Shown here: positions 1-11,216 of the stretch, piece after piece | Position numbering within the stretch: position 1 is the first letter of the stretch | Layout: each line of letters begins with the position of its first letter | Source: Gracilaria gracilis | Taxonomy: Eukaryota; Rhodophyta; Florideophyceae; Gracilariales; Gracilariaceae | Length of the DNA: 64,000 nt | Direction: 5' to 3' | NCBI GenBank assembly: GCA_030374805.1 | Contig: JARGSG010000070.1 | Coordinates: 248,001 to 312,000 of the forward strand | Notes under the pieces: generated by a model | Told to the model about the DNA's origin: nothing | What the model saw: the letters and a program-made list of their open reading frames with translations, nothing else | Databases searched by the model: none | Translations under genes and position numbers: made by a program

Positions 1-44
1 ATCTCTCTTAAGAAAGGCCAAGAACTTGTGTGGTCCAAGTCTAA

Positions 45-835
45 TCAGGCTTTGGACGAAAGACCTCGTGCTGTATGGCATGCTATGCTGGAAACAAGCT
101 CACGCCCTGAAGCGCTTGTCAGCGGGCATCGTAGAACTACATGTTCACTGTCGTTCTTCACGCGAGTGCCGCAACTACATTGCAGCGTTTTCTTTCCCAG
201 GTAAGACGCAACCGGATGAAGAGTGGAAACATGGCCAGTATAAAACTGGTCCAGCGTTACCTCCGCCTTCCGGGCTGCCCTCTCACCGGAAATGAAGTTC
301 GGACAATGTCGCCACAGCGTTAGACTATTTTTTCGACGAGAGAGCAGCGCGTATATCCAACATATCCAAAGGCACCATAACTTATGCATCCATGGGAATC
401 AGCAACCCTGGTTTGGCGACCCTATCTGCTTTTTCGTTTTGCAGAATGTCACAATGACTTAGTAGCCAAATTATGTGCTTCTCGTTATCGGCACTTAAGA
501 CATCGATCACGCGATTCAGTTGTTGTGCGTGTTGTAGCTGTTTATGGATATTTCTTTGCAACATTGCCACAATTGCTTTAGAGTCTGTGAAGACTCTTAC
601 AACTTGTGTTTGATATTCTCCTAAATGCCACTCTCATTGTGCATATTTCCGCTGTGCAAGAGCAAACATTGACTCCTGCTGGGACCACATCACCATCGTA
701 AGCAGTAGAACCAGAAGAGCTATACAACCGAAATTCTCCTACCCCTACGGTCTCCGGGACCAAGGGCTTCATTTGCAGAGTGTCATCATCACGATCTACT
801 CCTGTTTGGTTCGTTTCATCATACTTGTATGCCAT
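45..835 (-). pseudogene. Decayed LINE-type retrotransposon 3' end (RNase H and C-terminal zinc motif)
   Basis: Three short open segments in three different minus-strand frames read in order as the end of a non-LTR retrotransposon polyprotein. The first (835-578) resembles the start of an RNase H domain (LYSSSGSTAYDGD, then AEICTMRVAF). The second (570-382) has the RNase H motif IIWLLSHCDILQNEKAD, close to the family pattern W.PSH.GI.GNE.AD. The third (389-45) has the typical LINE tail TGHVSTLHPVASYLGK followed by CSCGTRVKNDSEHVVLRCPL, a CxC...H...C zinc-like motif. The frame changes between segments show it is dead. The family assignment rests on motifs only. No upstream reverse transcriptase was recognised. 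Confidence 0.55.
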
Positions 836-2600
836 TTTCTTCTTCTCATCGTGAGGAATCCGAAATGAGGGTATCTCACATCATGATATGTGCATCTGCT
901 ATCTGTAGATGAAAAGGTGTTGAGGATTAAGAGTGCAAGATCCCCATCAACTCTGATATGTGGGGTAGGACGCTACAACAAGCTGGACAAGAAGGAAAGA
1001 ATATTAAAGAGTCCCCGTTATCACTCATACTCTGTTCAGGAGTGCTGACTCTCTCCTTCAGTTGTCGTGTTAAGTGGCTGGACCTTTCCCATTTGTTCTT
1101 CTCGTTCGTATGGTCTGCTAATCCTTGCTGCAAAATAGGATGAGAACTAAACGATCTAAAGATAGCAGTCTCCCCTAAATAAGGCCACTGCTTGATCATT
1201 CTTACCATTGCCCTGTCATTCCCACTTGTTCTCAAAAGAATCATTCTCACAGGAGGTTCAACATCCATGCATTAGTAGGGTGTCTTAGATACCGCTGTCA
1301 TTATTCGTGGAAGATATTCGTGTCTCATGTTCACAGGATTGCGCACGTTGTTCAAATGGTGTGCGAAATGGATCACTGAATGGACCTTTTTCTCGCTTTA
1401 TTCATGTACAACCAATTAACATATGGCCAGTACGTCCAGCACTGCTCTGCGAAGGAGATCATGTGCTGTAATTTGAATCGTGTTAAGGGCAAGCGTGGAA
1501 ACATCAGCCAGTTTTCTTCGCATGGCTACCTTTTGAGGGTGCTTATGCTCTCTTGTCTACACATTCAAAATGGGTTGTTGATAATGCAACAAACTTCGCC
1601 TCTCCCAACGGCCAGTTGTTGTTATTTTCCATGTTCTATCGGCACACGAATTCAGTAGCTGTTATCCGAAGAGAACAGAGGATAGATACAATATGGAGCT
1701 GCATGATTTGAAAATGTAATATGACAGTCGCACTCTACATGGCTCGCATCGAAATATGCTCAGTAGCTGTAGTCTCTCGGGGATCTCTCGGTTTAGCAGA
1801 CACAAGACTGTATATAGAGAAACACGGAAGGCCGTTTAGCGGTGTGTTTCATTCTTAATTTGCTGCTATCCTGATTGATTCCTATTGCAAGAAGAAGAAG
1901 AAGAAAGGACGCCGATTAACACATTGTTACCAGCGATGGGCACATCTCGAAATCAAAGGCTACCCTTTTGAACGTTCTCCGCAGATAAAGTATGGAGAAA
2001 ACACGAGCATGATCCGCAGTTTGCTCCCAAAATGCAATCGTTGTTGGACATACTAATCACCCAATATACGACTTGGCATCGGGTACAAGGGGGTTTATAT
2101 GAAATAGAATGGACTGATGCTCGCAACATACGGTTACGTTACTTGTTTTCCCATATCAGTGGCGTCAAAGCGTTATTCACATATGGCGAGAAGGAAGCGG
2201 AAATGATGCATGGTGCAGCAAGATACGCAAGTGTTGACATGTACTTGTGCTCAATAGGTAGGACCTAAGCAGTAAAACAGTGGCGGCGGACGTTGAGCAC
2301 GACTTTGTGATCGCGTTGTGAGGGAAGCGCTGCATCGCGCTTCATGCTCGTCTATCCTAGGGACATGGACATGTAGTGTAGGGGAGGTGGAAGGACGTTT
2401 TGATGTGAAGAAAAAGGGGCTGACTGGTTCGCAGCGCGTCGAAGCGGCTGGGTTTGTTGACGGCCACGCTGGCTGAGAAGCGGGGACACGAGCGAATGTT
2501 GCGCAAAGCTCAATGACTGCCACTCATCGGAACGCGTTGCACAAAGGTGAGCGCTTCGCTGAGGAGAGCGACAAGAGGAGAAAGTTTGATGAGGTGCTCA
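836..2600. other. Region without a recognisable gene
   Basis: No open frame here has coding character or a recognised motif. The segment 927-1268 on the minus strand may be further decayed LINE sequence, because it adjoins the RNase H relic, but no motif supports that. Confidence 0.4.
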
Positions 2601-3108
2601 TGGGTGCGGGCGTGCTGGCGTGGGCAGAGTCAGCAGAGAGGCGGGCGAGGGAATTGAAAGCGTTGCTTGGCGACTAGATGTACGTGCGACTTGAGAAGAT
2701 GTGGAGGCAGAGGCGGCTCTCGCGACAAGCGCGCCAGCTCGACAGCGCCAACGCCGCCGCTGACGGCGGGCGCTTGCCGTGCCGGACATGATGTCGCAGC
2801 GGCATGCACCACTGCGTTGCACAGCGCGCGCTTCCGCACCGCACGCGCGCCGCAAACGTGCGCCGCCACACGGCGGCTGCCGGCGCGTGTCCAGTGCGCG
2901 CGCGCTGACCAATCACGCGCAAACTCACAACTGACAACGCGTCGCGCCACACGCGTCGCTAACACGGGGCCCGCTGCCGCCTTCTACGCGCGCTGCGCTT
3001 CAACTGCTGCTGCCGCCCCCGCTCTGCCGCCACTCCCCCGCGCCCCCGCCGCCTCCGCTTCACCGCCGCGTCTGCGCCTTGCCGCCGCGTTGAACAGCTG
3101 CAGCAATC
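2601..3108 (+). promoter_or_regulatory. GC-rich, CpG-rich upstream region of the NYN-domain gene
   Basis: Base composition rises sharply to GC-rich and CpG-dense directly before the ATG at 3109. Long open frames on both strands here are a by-product of high GC with few stop codons. A promoter role is inferred from position only. Confidence 0.35.
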
Positions 3109-4413
3109 ATGTCGCCGCTGCAGTCGTCCCCGCCGTCTTCGTCAGCGTCGCCGTCGTTGTGGCTGCGCTTCACCGGCTACGACGCGCCCGCCTTCGAGCC
3201 GAGCGACGTCGTGCTGCAATTCCATCGCGCCGCGCGCCGCGAATTCTCCCCCGTCGTGCGCGCGACCGCGCCTTTTCAATTCTCGTCGCCCATAGATTGT
3301 CAGCTCGCTTGCGTCGATCGCGCGCATGCCTTCGTGCTCTACGCGCTCAAAGCACGCACCGTCAACGTCACCAACAGCGCCGCCGCGCTGTTCCGCTTCT
3401 CCATACACGCTGCCCACGTCCGCGAGCGGCTGCAATCCGCGCCGGAGCACACGCTCTCTCTGCGCGTCACTTCGCTCAACGGCGTGGAGCTTGCGTACCA
3501 AGCCTCGCTACAGCCGCCGGTGTACACGTGCTCCGAGGAAGCTTCCGTGCTTTCTTCCTTGGACGATCAAGTCTTGTCTGTGCCCACGTCCGACTGTCGC
3601 CCGCCGTCGCGTCCGGTCGACCTCAGTTTCTCCAGCGTGTCTGAGGAGGGGGATTCTGCGGACGACCATTCTCCGCTAGCGTCCGATTCATTCCTGTCGA
3701 AGCGATCGAAACCACGTTCCAAGGTGCGCTTCTGCGACACGCTTCAGCTCATCCCAAGCACCCACCAGCTCAAGAAAGACGCCGACAACGCCGCCATGGA
3801 ACGCGCCAATCTCTCGCGCTGTCTGGGCGATCTTGCTTCACAGCTGTCTCACATGCAGCAGCAACTGCGGCACGTGAAGCAATCCGTTGCGAGTGCAAAC
3901 GAGCAGCCCTGCGTGCAACCCGCGCCTCCGAGCGCAAAGCGCCGAAGAGTGGTGCTTGACGCCCACTCTGTCGCGTGCAGTTATGGAAAAGGCAGCTTTA
4001 AACCGCATGGCATCGCTGTGGCGCTGCAGTACTACCACTCTAGGGGCTTTAATGCTGTGGCGGTCGTATCGAAGCGAATGCTTGAGTTTGGCAAATCATC
4101 GCGAGAGTGTTCGCGAGACGCCGCTCTTGCACAGCTCATTGACAGCGGCTTGGTTGCGGTAACCAACTCCCATTCAAGACGGGAACAGTTTATGCTCCGA
4201 TACGCTCTGGATCACAACGCGTTCGTCATCTCTAATGAACGCCTGCATGCTGGGGTTTCTGAGACATGTTCCAAACGGGAGCAGCGAAGAATACAGTCGT
4301 TCCTCGATTCACACAGAATACCGTTCATGTTCATTGCAAACGAATTTGTACCGACATCGCCATCGTTGCGGCCTTCGCAATCCTCAGACTGCCTACGAAG
4401 AGATTCACTCTAA
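3109..4413 (+). CDS. NYN / Zc3h12a-type ribonuclease-like domain protein
   Basis: Single-exon protein of 434 aa. Residues about 281-400 read as a Zc3h12a-type NYN (PIN-like) domain: VVLDAHSVACSYGKG lines up with the VVIDGSNVAMSHG strand of Regnase-1, followed by GIAVALQYYHSRGFNAVAVV, DSGLVAVTNS and NAFVISNERLH, the last matching the IVSND strand. The family are metal-dependent endoribonucleases acting on mRNA. Only the first acidic residue (Asp of VVLDAH) is kept. The Asn of the first motif is Ser, the DD pair is replaced by RE, and the last Asp (SND) is Glu, so activity is uncertain. No CCCH zinc finger is seen. Residues 1-140 form an unrecognised globular region, followed by an acidic Ser-rich linker (about 165-195) and a short coiled coil (about 225-265). 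A basic KRRR patch just before the domain may be a nuclear signal. The ATG at 3109 follows the GC-rich upstream region. Confidence 0.65.
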   Translation: MSPLQSSPPSSSASPSLWLRFTGYDAPAFEPSDVVLQFHRAARREFSPVVRATAPFQFSSPIDCQLACVDRAHAFVLYALKARTVNVTNSAAALFRFSIHAAHVRERLQSAPEHTLSLRVTSLNGVELAYQASLQPPVYTCSEEASVLSSLDDQVLSVPTSDCRPPSRPVDLSFSSVSEEGDSADDHSPLASDSFLSKRSKPRSKVRFCDTLQLIPSTHQLKKDADNAAMERANLSRCLGDLASQLSHMQQQLRHVKQSVASANEQPCVQPAPPSAKRRRVVLDAHSVACSYGKGSFKPHGIAVALQYYHSRGFNAVAVVSKRMLEFGKSSRECSRDAALAQLIDSGLVAVTNSHSRREQFMLRYALDHNAFVISNERLHAGVSETCSKREQRRIQSFLDSHRIPFMFIANEFVPTSPSLRPSQSSDCLRRDSL

Positions 4414-5968
4414 CGTATATGTTATTAAAGAACTACTTGTGTAAATGTAAATGTTATGATAAAGGCGTTTGCTGTGCAAATCGGATTCCGATTAGGGACA
4501 GGCGTGCGCGGCATCTCCTACAAATAGAAATCCACCGCCCCGCCCCGACAAGAACGTCGTAGCAAGATGTAGCCATTTTAGAAGTGTATGTTTCCAATTC
4601 TCGAGCACGTAATGTCTCAGCTGAAGTGCTGGGACTGAGATACCTTTGCAGATATTTATCCTATTGGGCCGAAGCCCAGATATCAGTCAGGTCTGAATTG
4701 CGCAAACCACATTATTTGGAGCAGGTGCTATGTGCGCGGCCAATTGCGCACAAGTGGTCGCGTGCAGGACGCCAAGCATTTCGTGAATTGCCTGTCGGGT
4801 GCAGTTCATCCACATCCACTAAGAAACTGCCAAAGCAAAGATGCAGTGTTTCGAGGCATGTAACGATTGATGAAATAATGATCGTGTTCAAACTGCGGGC
4901 AGCAAGACCTTCCAGAGATCAGCAACCCTGCTTACCGTTTTCCGACATTCGTGCCACAGCACTCGGTGGACTCGTGCGTTTTCGATTTGGCGAGAGCTGG
5001 GATGAGATCGTTAGGATTTACTGTAACTCTAGATAACTCAACGGTACCATTTCACGCCGACTCTTAACGTCACACTTGTTGCAAAAGCTTAGACTACACG
5101 TAACTTACCGTTGGTAATCCTTGTAGGATTCGCTTACATGTGAAAGCTCATCTTGGCCCGTGGATGAAAGCTGTAGCCCTCACTCTGACAAAACCATCAG
5201 GAAGATGATCAGCATCATGCCGCCTAAAACGCTTCCAAGCACTTTATATCGGCTATCCTTACAACCCGCCTTGCCGGCCAGAGTTTATGCGCTCCGTACT
5301 GGTGAGTTGCTCCATATCCCCGCGCAGCACCGACACCGTGTCGGTGCAGTTCCTGAAAGTAGTGCATACCCAATTCAGGTGATACAGTAAGAGATACAGT
5401 TTTGTGCAGGCACACTTGGATTTCCTCTCTTCACGTACAGTACTGTCTTGTTCGGAGATACCGTTGGTACCAGCTGGAAATGTTCGAACTCGAAGAGATG
5501 GAAATGCTGCTGTCCTTGAGCACTTGAGCACTATTCAGTTAAGAAAGACGAGTCCGTCGAGCGCAAAGCAAAAGCAAACAAGTCCACTTCTTCCTGTGGT
5601 GACGTCATCATCGTGATTGATGATAATCTGGGAATTTTTGCCTGCATTCGTTCATTATTTGTCTCTAGAGTCGGTTTTGGCGCCAAAATAGTTTGTCTGG
5701 AATGCGGATAGATTTACCCTTGTTATAGAAAACTGGACTCGCGTCTTCAGTTGATCTGACATGTGAGCTATCTACAACATCTATCTATCATGTTTCAACG
5801 CAGGAGCTCCCGCACGCCAGTGGTATCTCGTCCTCGGAACCTAGTGCCCATCCTCATTGTCTTTGGTTCCTTCGACCTTCGACTCATTCTCTCCCACACT
5901 GTGGCCGTTTCAACCTGGAACCAACCAGTTCCTTGAATAGCAGAGCATATCTTCCATAGCTGCTCGTC
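4414..5968. other. Intergenic, no gene recognised
   Basis: The open frame at 4584-5036 (150 aa) has no recognisable motif and no coding-like composition. Two copies of the dyad TACCGTTGGTA lie here, at 5106-5116 and 5459-5469. Confidence 0.4.
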
Positions 5969-7231
5969 ATGGTTTCGCCTTCGATTCTTACCCCATACGG
6001 GTATGACACGGAAGTTCTTGATGCTATTCGTGTGTTTCATTTCGCCCTTCAAGACCTTCCCCAAAACGTTCCAGAAGACTTAAGTCCCCTCACTGATTCT
6101 GGCCGTGCGAAATTGCTTGTCGAGGTGTTGCACAGTCGGAAAATAAGTTTTGCAGACTGGGATTATGACGAGGTCTGTGTTTTTCTTATGTGCACCTACG
6201 CCAGGCCCATATTCCGTAAGTGTTGTCAGTGCTCGGGAGGCTCGCAGTTTATGAATGTGGTCCACCAGAACTGGCGACCGTCTTTTGAACTACATGCGTT
6301 CACGATGTGGGAGTATTCGAATAGGGATTCCGTCTTGTTTGGCCATTGGCTGTTTTTGCTACCACGAGAACAGCGAGCGTCGAAAAAGGAAATGGGAAAG
6401 GTACTATTCAGCACAATGGTTACGTCCAACATGCTTTCCGAAAACGATTGCGCCAGTGTCGCGGGGGCACTCATTCTTTACCCTCTGGAAAGCATGTCTG
6501 CTCGCGAACACGAAGAAGAGATCGACAAATACTCAATGTTATTAGAGCCACAAGAGGTTGGTTTGATATGTCGCAGTCTTTTCCTGCATCGCGCTGTTGA
6601 GCGATCTTTGTGCGGATGTAATTATCGAGATCATACCAATTCATTCAGTCGATGTCAATGTGGATATGACAGAATAGAACAGGACTTGAGCTTGATCAAG
6701 TTATCAAATGACTTGGATAAAGAGTACGCTACGGTCATCTTTCAATTGATATTGGAGCGACACCACCCTGGCGCAGTGGCGTTTCATCGAAGATGGACCC
6801 AAGAGGACAGAGATGAGTTCCTACGAAATGCTTGCGAACACATATTTTGCAAAGAAGTGTACACTGAGATTTATCAGAATCTGCATAGCGGAAAGAAACC
6901 GAGTGTGCAGCAAAGAAACCCCAGACCGCTGACCCAAGTAGAGATACGGACAAATGTCGCTCGGACAGCAGACCAAGACTACGACCCCAGCTTTGCAAAC
7001 CACAATGGGTGCGTGGTTCGTTCTTGCTCCCAATCCACGAAGAAGGGATGCTCAAACGTCGCATGCAGAACACACTGTAAGGCTCTTGGATATCATAATT
7101 GCAATGCGCATAGAAATTATACGCCTCAACCAGAACCAAGCTATCAGCCTCGCAGGGGCATTGATTTTGTTCCCCAGTACATGCATAGCGGTGGAAGGTC
7201 TTTGCCAGAGGAGCGCGAGGGAAACATTTAG
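5969..7231 (+). CDS. Unrecognised 420-aa protein with C-terminal Cys/His cluster
   Basis: A single-exon frame with an ATG at 5969 and even, protein-like composition throughout; I do not recognise the family. Two Cys-rich places stand out. One is FRKCCQCSGG near residue 80; the other, near residue 215, is CGCNYRDHTNSFSRCQCG. The C-terminal region (about 345-385) carries CVVRSCS, KKGCSNVACRTHC and GYHNCNAH, a C-x4-C...C-x4-C-x3-C...C-x2-H arrangement typical of a small zinc-binding module. Similar Cys/His modules occur at the C-terminus of some transposon-borne proteins of fungi and algae, so this could be a cellular gene or an element-encoded protein. It lies 460 bp upstream of the copia element. 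The C-terminal tail is Pro/Arg rich and looks disordered. Confidence 0.5.
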   Translation: MVSPSILTPYGYDTEVLDAIRVFHFALQDLPQNVPEDLSPLTDSGRAKLLVEVLHSRKISFADWDYDEVCVFLMCTYARPIFRKCCQCSGGSQFMNVVHQNWRPSFELHAFTMWEYSNRDSVLFGHWLFLLPREQRASKKEMGKVLFSTMVTSNMLSENDCASVAGALILYPLESMSAREHEEEIDKYSMLLEPQEVGLICRSLFLHRAVERSLCGCNYRDHTNSFSRCQCGYDRIEQDLSLIKLSNDLDKEYATVIFQLILERHHPGAVAFHRRWTQEDRDEFLRNACEHIFCKEVYTEIYQNLHSGKKPSVQQRNPRPLTQVEIRTNVARTADQDYDPSFANHNGCVVRSCSQSTKKGCSNVACRTHCKALGYHNCNAHRNYTPQPEPSYQPRRGIDFVPQYMHSGGRSLPEEREGNI

Positions 7232-7692
7232 ATGAGTTATACTGCTGAAGTACTAGTTACTCGAATATTTACTATTATGTCATACTTTGGAAAGTGTTAG
7301 CGTAGTAAAACAAGTGTCCAACGCTATCCTTCGAAGACTGGGGCAACTATGCGAGACATATTTTCCTCTTCTTCTCGCTGACTGATAACCTGTATCTTGC
7401 AGATAACAAGAGTCTTGATACTAGACATAGAACTACTGCTAAACATATTTTGTTTGACCGTTTTGGATCGGAGCAGAGCACAGCTACGGACAAAAACTGT
7501 ATTTATAGGTGCCCATGTAACTTATCATTATAGGTATTGGGGGTTCCTTTCACGAACCACACGCGATACGAGTAAATAGGCGTATCTCACTCACAATTAA
7601 GAAGAGGAAGAAATAAGAAGTAACTTACCAGTATCTTCAGAAAAACAAATGTTTTACATTGTCGAGAAGATACCGCAGCCAAGGAACGAGAT
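7232..7692. other. Intergenic, nothing recognised
   Basis: A moderately AT-rich spacer between the Cys/His-cluster gene and the copia insertion. No motif or coding frame is supported. Confidence 0.4.
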
Positions 7693-7697
7693 ACTGT

Positions 7698-7943
7698 TGT
7701 TGATGTCGTACAGATACGTACACCATTGCTAACAGACGTAGGCTATTGTCAGCTAGTAGTCCGTCACTAGTTAGCCCAAAGGTCGGCTAGTATCCCTATA
7801 TAAAGGCACATCGATAACCCAGGAGCTCAGAGGCAGAGCTCCCGGGTAGACCTCTAGTGCCAACCTGTATTGCTTGTGAACCGTCCCTCCACTACTGCGC
7901 AATTGCAATGAACTTCCACTCTATGAGCGAAGCTCATACGAAA
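7698..7943 (+). repeat. 5' LTR of the copia element
   Basis: The LTR contains a TATA box (TATATAAA at 7797-7804). About 20 nt beyond it is a GGAGCTC/GAGCTCC inverted repeat (7822-7828 with 7836-7842), where transcription would start. The first gag ATG (7908) lies inside the LTR; a second in-frame ATG is at 7947. A TGGGCCCA stretch just beyond the LTR edge could serve as primer-binding site, but this is only inference. Confidence 0.85.
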
Positions 7944-8408
7944 GTTATGGGCCCAAAAGAGGATCTCTCTTCAAGCAACATTTTTGTACCACCGCGTCTT
8001 TGCATCGATACCGATAAACTACTATGGCGCGAGGCAATGTTTAAATGGGCAGAAACCCTTCAAGCATGCGCTAACAACGGCGACTCAAAAGCAAAAGGAG
8101 CAGCAGCTACCCTTGGCATAAAGCTCTATCGCTCTCTTGAGTTTTCGAAGAAGGACCTCGTAAAGAAGGCTGCAAGGACCGGAGAACTAATCTTAACACC
8201 TTCTTTGGAAGATACATCTATCAATCAGATGGATGTTGTCAAAAAGATAGTAAACCTGGTCGCAAAGGACTCTACCGTGGACAGACTACGTCGCATCGTC
8301 CGACTCTACAAAGAGATCACTTGCTGCAAACGCAAATCTGGGGAAACCATATCAGCCTATATAGAGCGCTTCAAGACTGCATCGGCTTACACACGCTCAT
8401 CCAGATGA
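7908..8408 (+). pseudogene. Copia gag fragment (truncated)
   Basis: In-frame with ATGs at 7908 and 7947. The sequence LLWREAMFKWAETLQACANNGDS and the following helical segment, ending ISAYIERFKT, match the gag (UBN2/retrotrans_gag) region of copia elements. The frame ends at 8408, and the next frame begins immediately with sequence belonging to the GAG-pre-integrase motif (HPDETIALCERVGK, then CQICAES). The gag C-terminus, zinc knuckle and protease are therefore missing, consistent with an internal deletion joining gag to the integrase zinc domain near 8390. Confidence 0.7.
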
Positions 8409-8418
8409 GACAATTGCC

Positions 8419-11112
8419 TTGTGTGAAAGAGTCGGTAAGTGTAGTGAGGAGACCCGACGGGAGGCGTATCTCGCATCGAAGAATTGCCAGATTTGTGCGG
8501 AATCCGGTCTGCCTCTTCCCACAAAGAAGATCTCCATATCACACGTGAACCAGGCGTTCAATGTGGAGATCCAAATGGACTACATGTTCTGTACCATTCG
8601 TGACACAAAGCACCTGGTACTCCATATAGAAGACTGTGGTACTGGCCTTTCAGAGACCGCAATGGCGACCAATCGGGAAGCTCGCAATGCCATATCTCAA
8701 ATCGAAACCGAATGGCTGAATAGGCATGGTACCCCGAACGCAATGTCCGCCGATGACGAGTATAATTGTCGTGAAATAAGAAGGTTCCTATCCGGACGTA
8801 ACATACAATTCAAGGCCAGGCCCGTACGGCGACACAATAAAACCGAAATTGTCGAAAGGAAGAATGGTACAATTAAGAGGATATTGGAAAGGTTGCAGAA
8901 GGAAAAAACCCTTGGATCAGAGAGAACTCTACTGTCCCGGTCAACCTTCTTATCCAATTGTTTCTCCGGATCCAAAGCTCTAAGCTCATTCGAGCTAGCA
9001 AAGGGATACGCGCCATCTATCCTCGGTGCACCAAGACGCCTCGTGACCAAAGAGCTAATGGACGCGTACACTCAACAAGCCGCAACCAGAGCGCTCCAAA
9101 GAGCAATGAAGGCCCGCGACTATTCAGAAATATCCGAATCCTGTATAAAACCGGGCGACGAGGTACTCTTCTACTTCAAAACTACGGCAAACAACATGCC
9201 CGACGAATGGCGCTCTGCGGTGGTCGTCAAACCACATAAGCATCTCGTAGAAGTACGACGTACTCCAGGGGGGCGCATATCGAAGATCGAATACGAAGAC
9301 ATCAGACTGCGTCCTACCTCAGAGCTGGCTCGGGAGCTTTCAGAAGGGCTAATGGAGGACTACATTGACCTCATCCTTGCCACGGACTCCGAATCGGGCG
9401 AGGAACCGATTGCACAAATCTCCGCTTCTTTGATGGTCTCGAATAACCTACACAGGGAAAGAGTCATGAAGGACATGGGGAGCTACTCGGAGGAGCTGAT
9501 AAAGGAACCGATCTTGAACGAGAGACACGACCTGCAGTCCAAGGAGCAGGAAGTGCTCAAAGGAATACAGGACGTGATCGGATCTAGACAGGTATCCGCA
9601 CGGGAGGTAGAATTCGCTCCACCATGGATACTCAAGAAGGCAGTTGGTCAGGAACACAACGACAACTGGACGCAAGCGTATGAGGAAGTTTTCGAAGAAG
9701 ACGTACCACTCGACGCTAACGTCATATCATCGCATACCGTGTACAAGGTTAAGGAGGATGAAGAAGGCTTTCGTAAACTAAAGGCGAGCCTCGTCACACA
9801 CGGAAATAGGGATGACGAAAAGGACGAAATCCGGAAGGATTGTTCAAATGCGGATATGATAATCATCAGGCTCCTGATCAGTACCGCCCTATGCCTCGGG
9901 TTCTCCTTCGGCGTCGCAGACATAAAAGGTGCGTTCCTACAAAGCGGACCAATCCGAAGGGAGATATACGTCCGTCCTGCTCCAGAATTCAGGACGAAGC
10001 GCCGTGTGCTGTGGAAGCTAACGAAGCTCCCGTATGGGATCGTCGAAGCAGGCAGACAATGGGCTAAGCGAATTGAATCATGGATGTTGAACTGCTAAGA
10101 CCTCGAAAGAGTACTTGGGGTGAATCAGTTGTTTTTAAAACGGAACGATCTCGGTCACATCACCCTAATCATCGCCAAAATCGTGGACGACCTCCTTGTT
10201 AGAGGTACCGAGAACGGCATCACTGCATTCATGCGACGTTTACAGCAGGAATTCAAAGTCGGCAAGATACGGCTTGGAAATAAGCTAACGTTCGCAGGAT
10301 GCGACATCCTCCAGGACGAAGAAGGAAACATAACCGTGTCTATGGAGCCGTACATGCAACGTCTTAAACCTATCGAGCTCCCAAGAGCGCACAGACGTGA
10401 ACGAGAAGAGCGAGCTACCAAGAGTGAAGTTAGCGAGTACCGCTCGCTGGCTGGTACACTCATGTACCTTGGGTCAGCCGTGTTACCCCAAGCATCTTTG
10501 GTAACGTCGCGCATGCAACAGGAGCTTGGAGGCCTCAGGGTCAAGCATCTTGTCGATGCTAACGCGATGTTACAGGAAATTAACCAGCTACAGCCAAGGA
10601 TCAAGTTTGTCCGCCCACTGGGAGTATCGGATGCTAAGCTTGTCAGTTTGTCGGATGCTTCCCATGCCACCTCGGATACAGCATATGGACAAAGTGGTAT
10701 CATAAGCGGTATACGATTCAGCACCGCATTCGATGAGGAACCTCTTTTCCATCCTATTTATTGGTCTAGTACCAAACATAAGAGAGTTACATACTCATCG
10801 TTCGGCGCGGAAATCCTTGCCTGCGCAGACGCCGAGGACCGTGGTGTTGATATGAAGGAGACATTGGTCTCTATATTTCCGCATATAGAAATGCCTCACC
10901 ACATCTTGGTCGACTCTAAAGGTCTTTTTGATACGATCACCACTCTTTACGAATGCCGTGAGTTTTGTCTGAGGAAAACGGTGACAATTATAAGAGATGC
11001 ATTCGAATCGGGTGAGTTAGACATGATATCTTGGATTCCTGTCACAATCAATTTGGCGGACGCACTTACCAAGAGAAGCGTTCGACACTCTACGAATCTG
11101 AATAACATGTGA
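8419..11112 (+). pseudogene. Copia pol: integrase, reverse transcriptase, RNase H (one in-frame stop)
   Basis: The reading frame runs in one phase from about 8390 to 11112, broken once by TAA at 10096-10098. Order: integrase zinc region (CQICAESG); integrase core with the D,D,E residues in MDYMF, SADDEYN and VERKNGTIKR; RVT_2 reverse transcriptase with VADIKGAFLQSGPIRREIYVR, KLPYGIVEAGRQW and the catalytic KIVDDLLV; RNase H with SDASHATSDTAYGQSG, SSFGAEILACADAED and VDSKGLFDT; and the end WIPVTINLADALTKRS. The stop lies between the two RT motifs, so RT would be truncated. Apart from this stop and the gag-protease deletion the frame is clean, as expected for a young copy. Confidence 0.85.
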
Positions 11113-11216
11113 GAAAACGGGTTCTGGAACGTGGATCTTTCGCAAGGAACGAGCCACGACCACAAGGTCTGGCAGTAGAGCCAGAAATAAGTTATATGAT
11201 TGTTGAGGTATACTAG

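Noticed and set aside
2667..3644. Long Ala/Arg-rich frame (325 aa) overlapping the NYN gene
   Set aside because: GC-rich DNA lacking stops; composition is Ala/Arg noise and it overlaps the NYN gene out of frame.
4584..5036. 150-aa frame after the NYN gene
   Set aside because: No motif, no coding-like composition, not supported by position.
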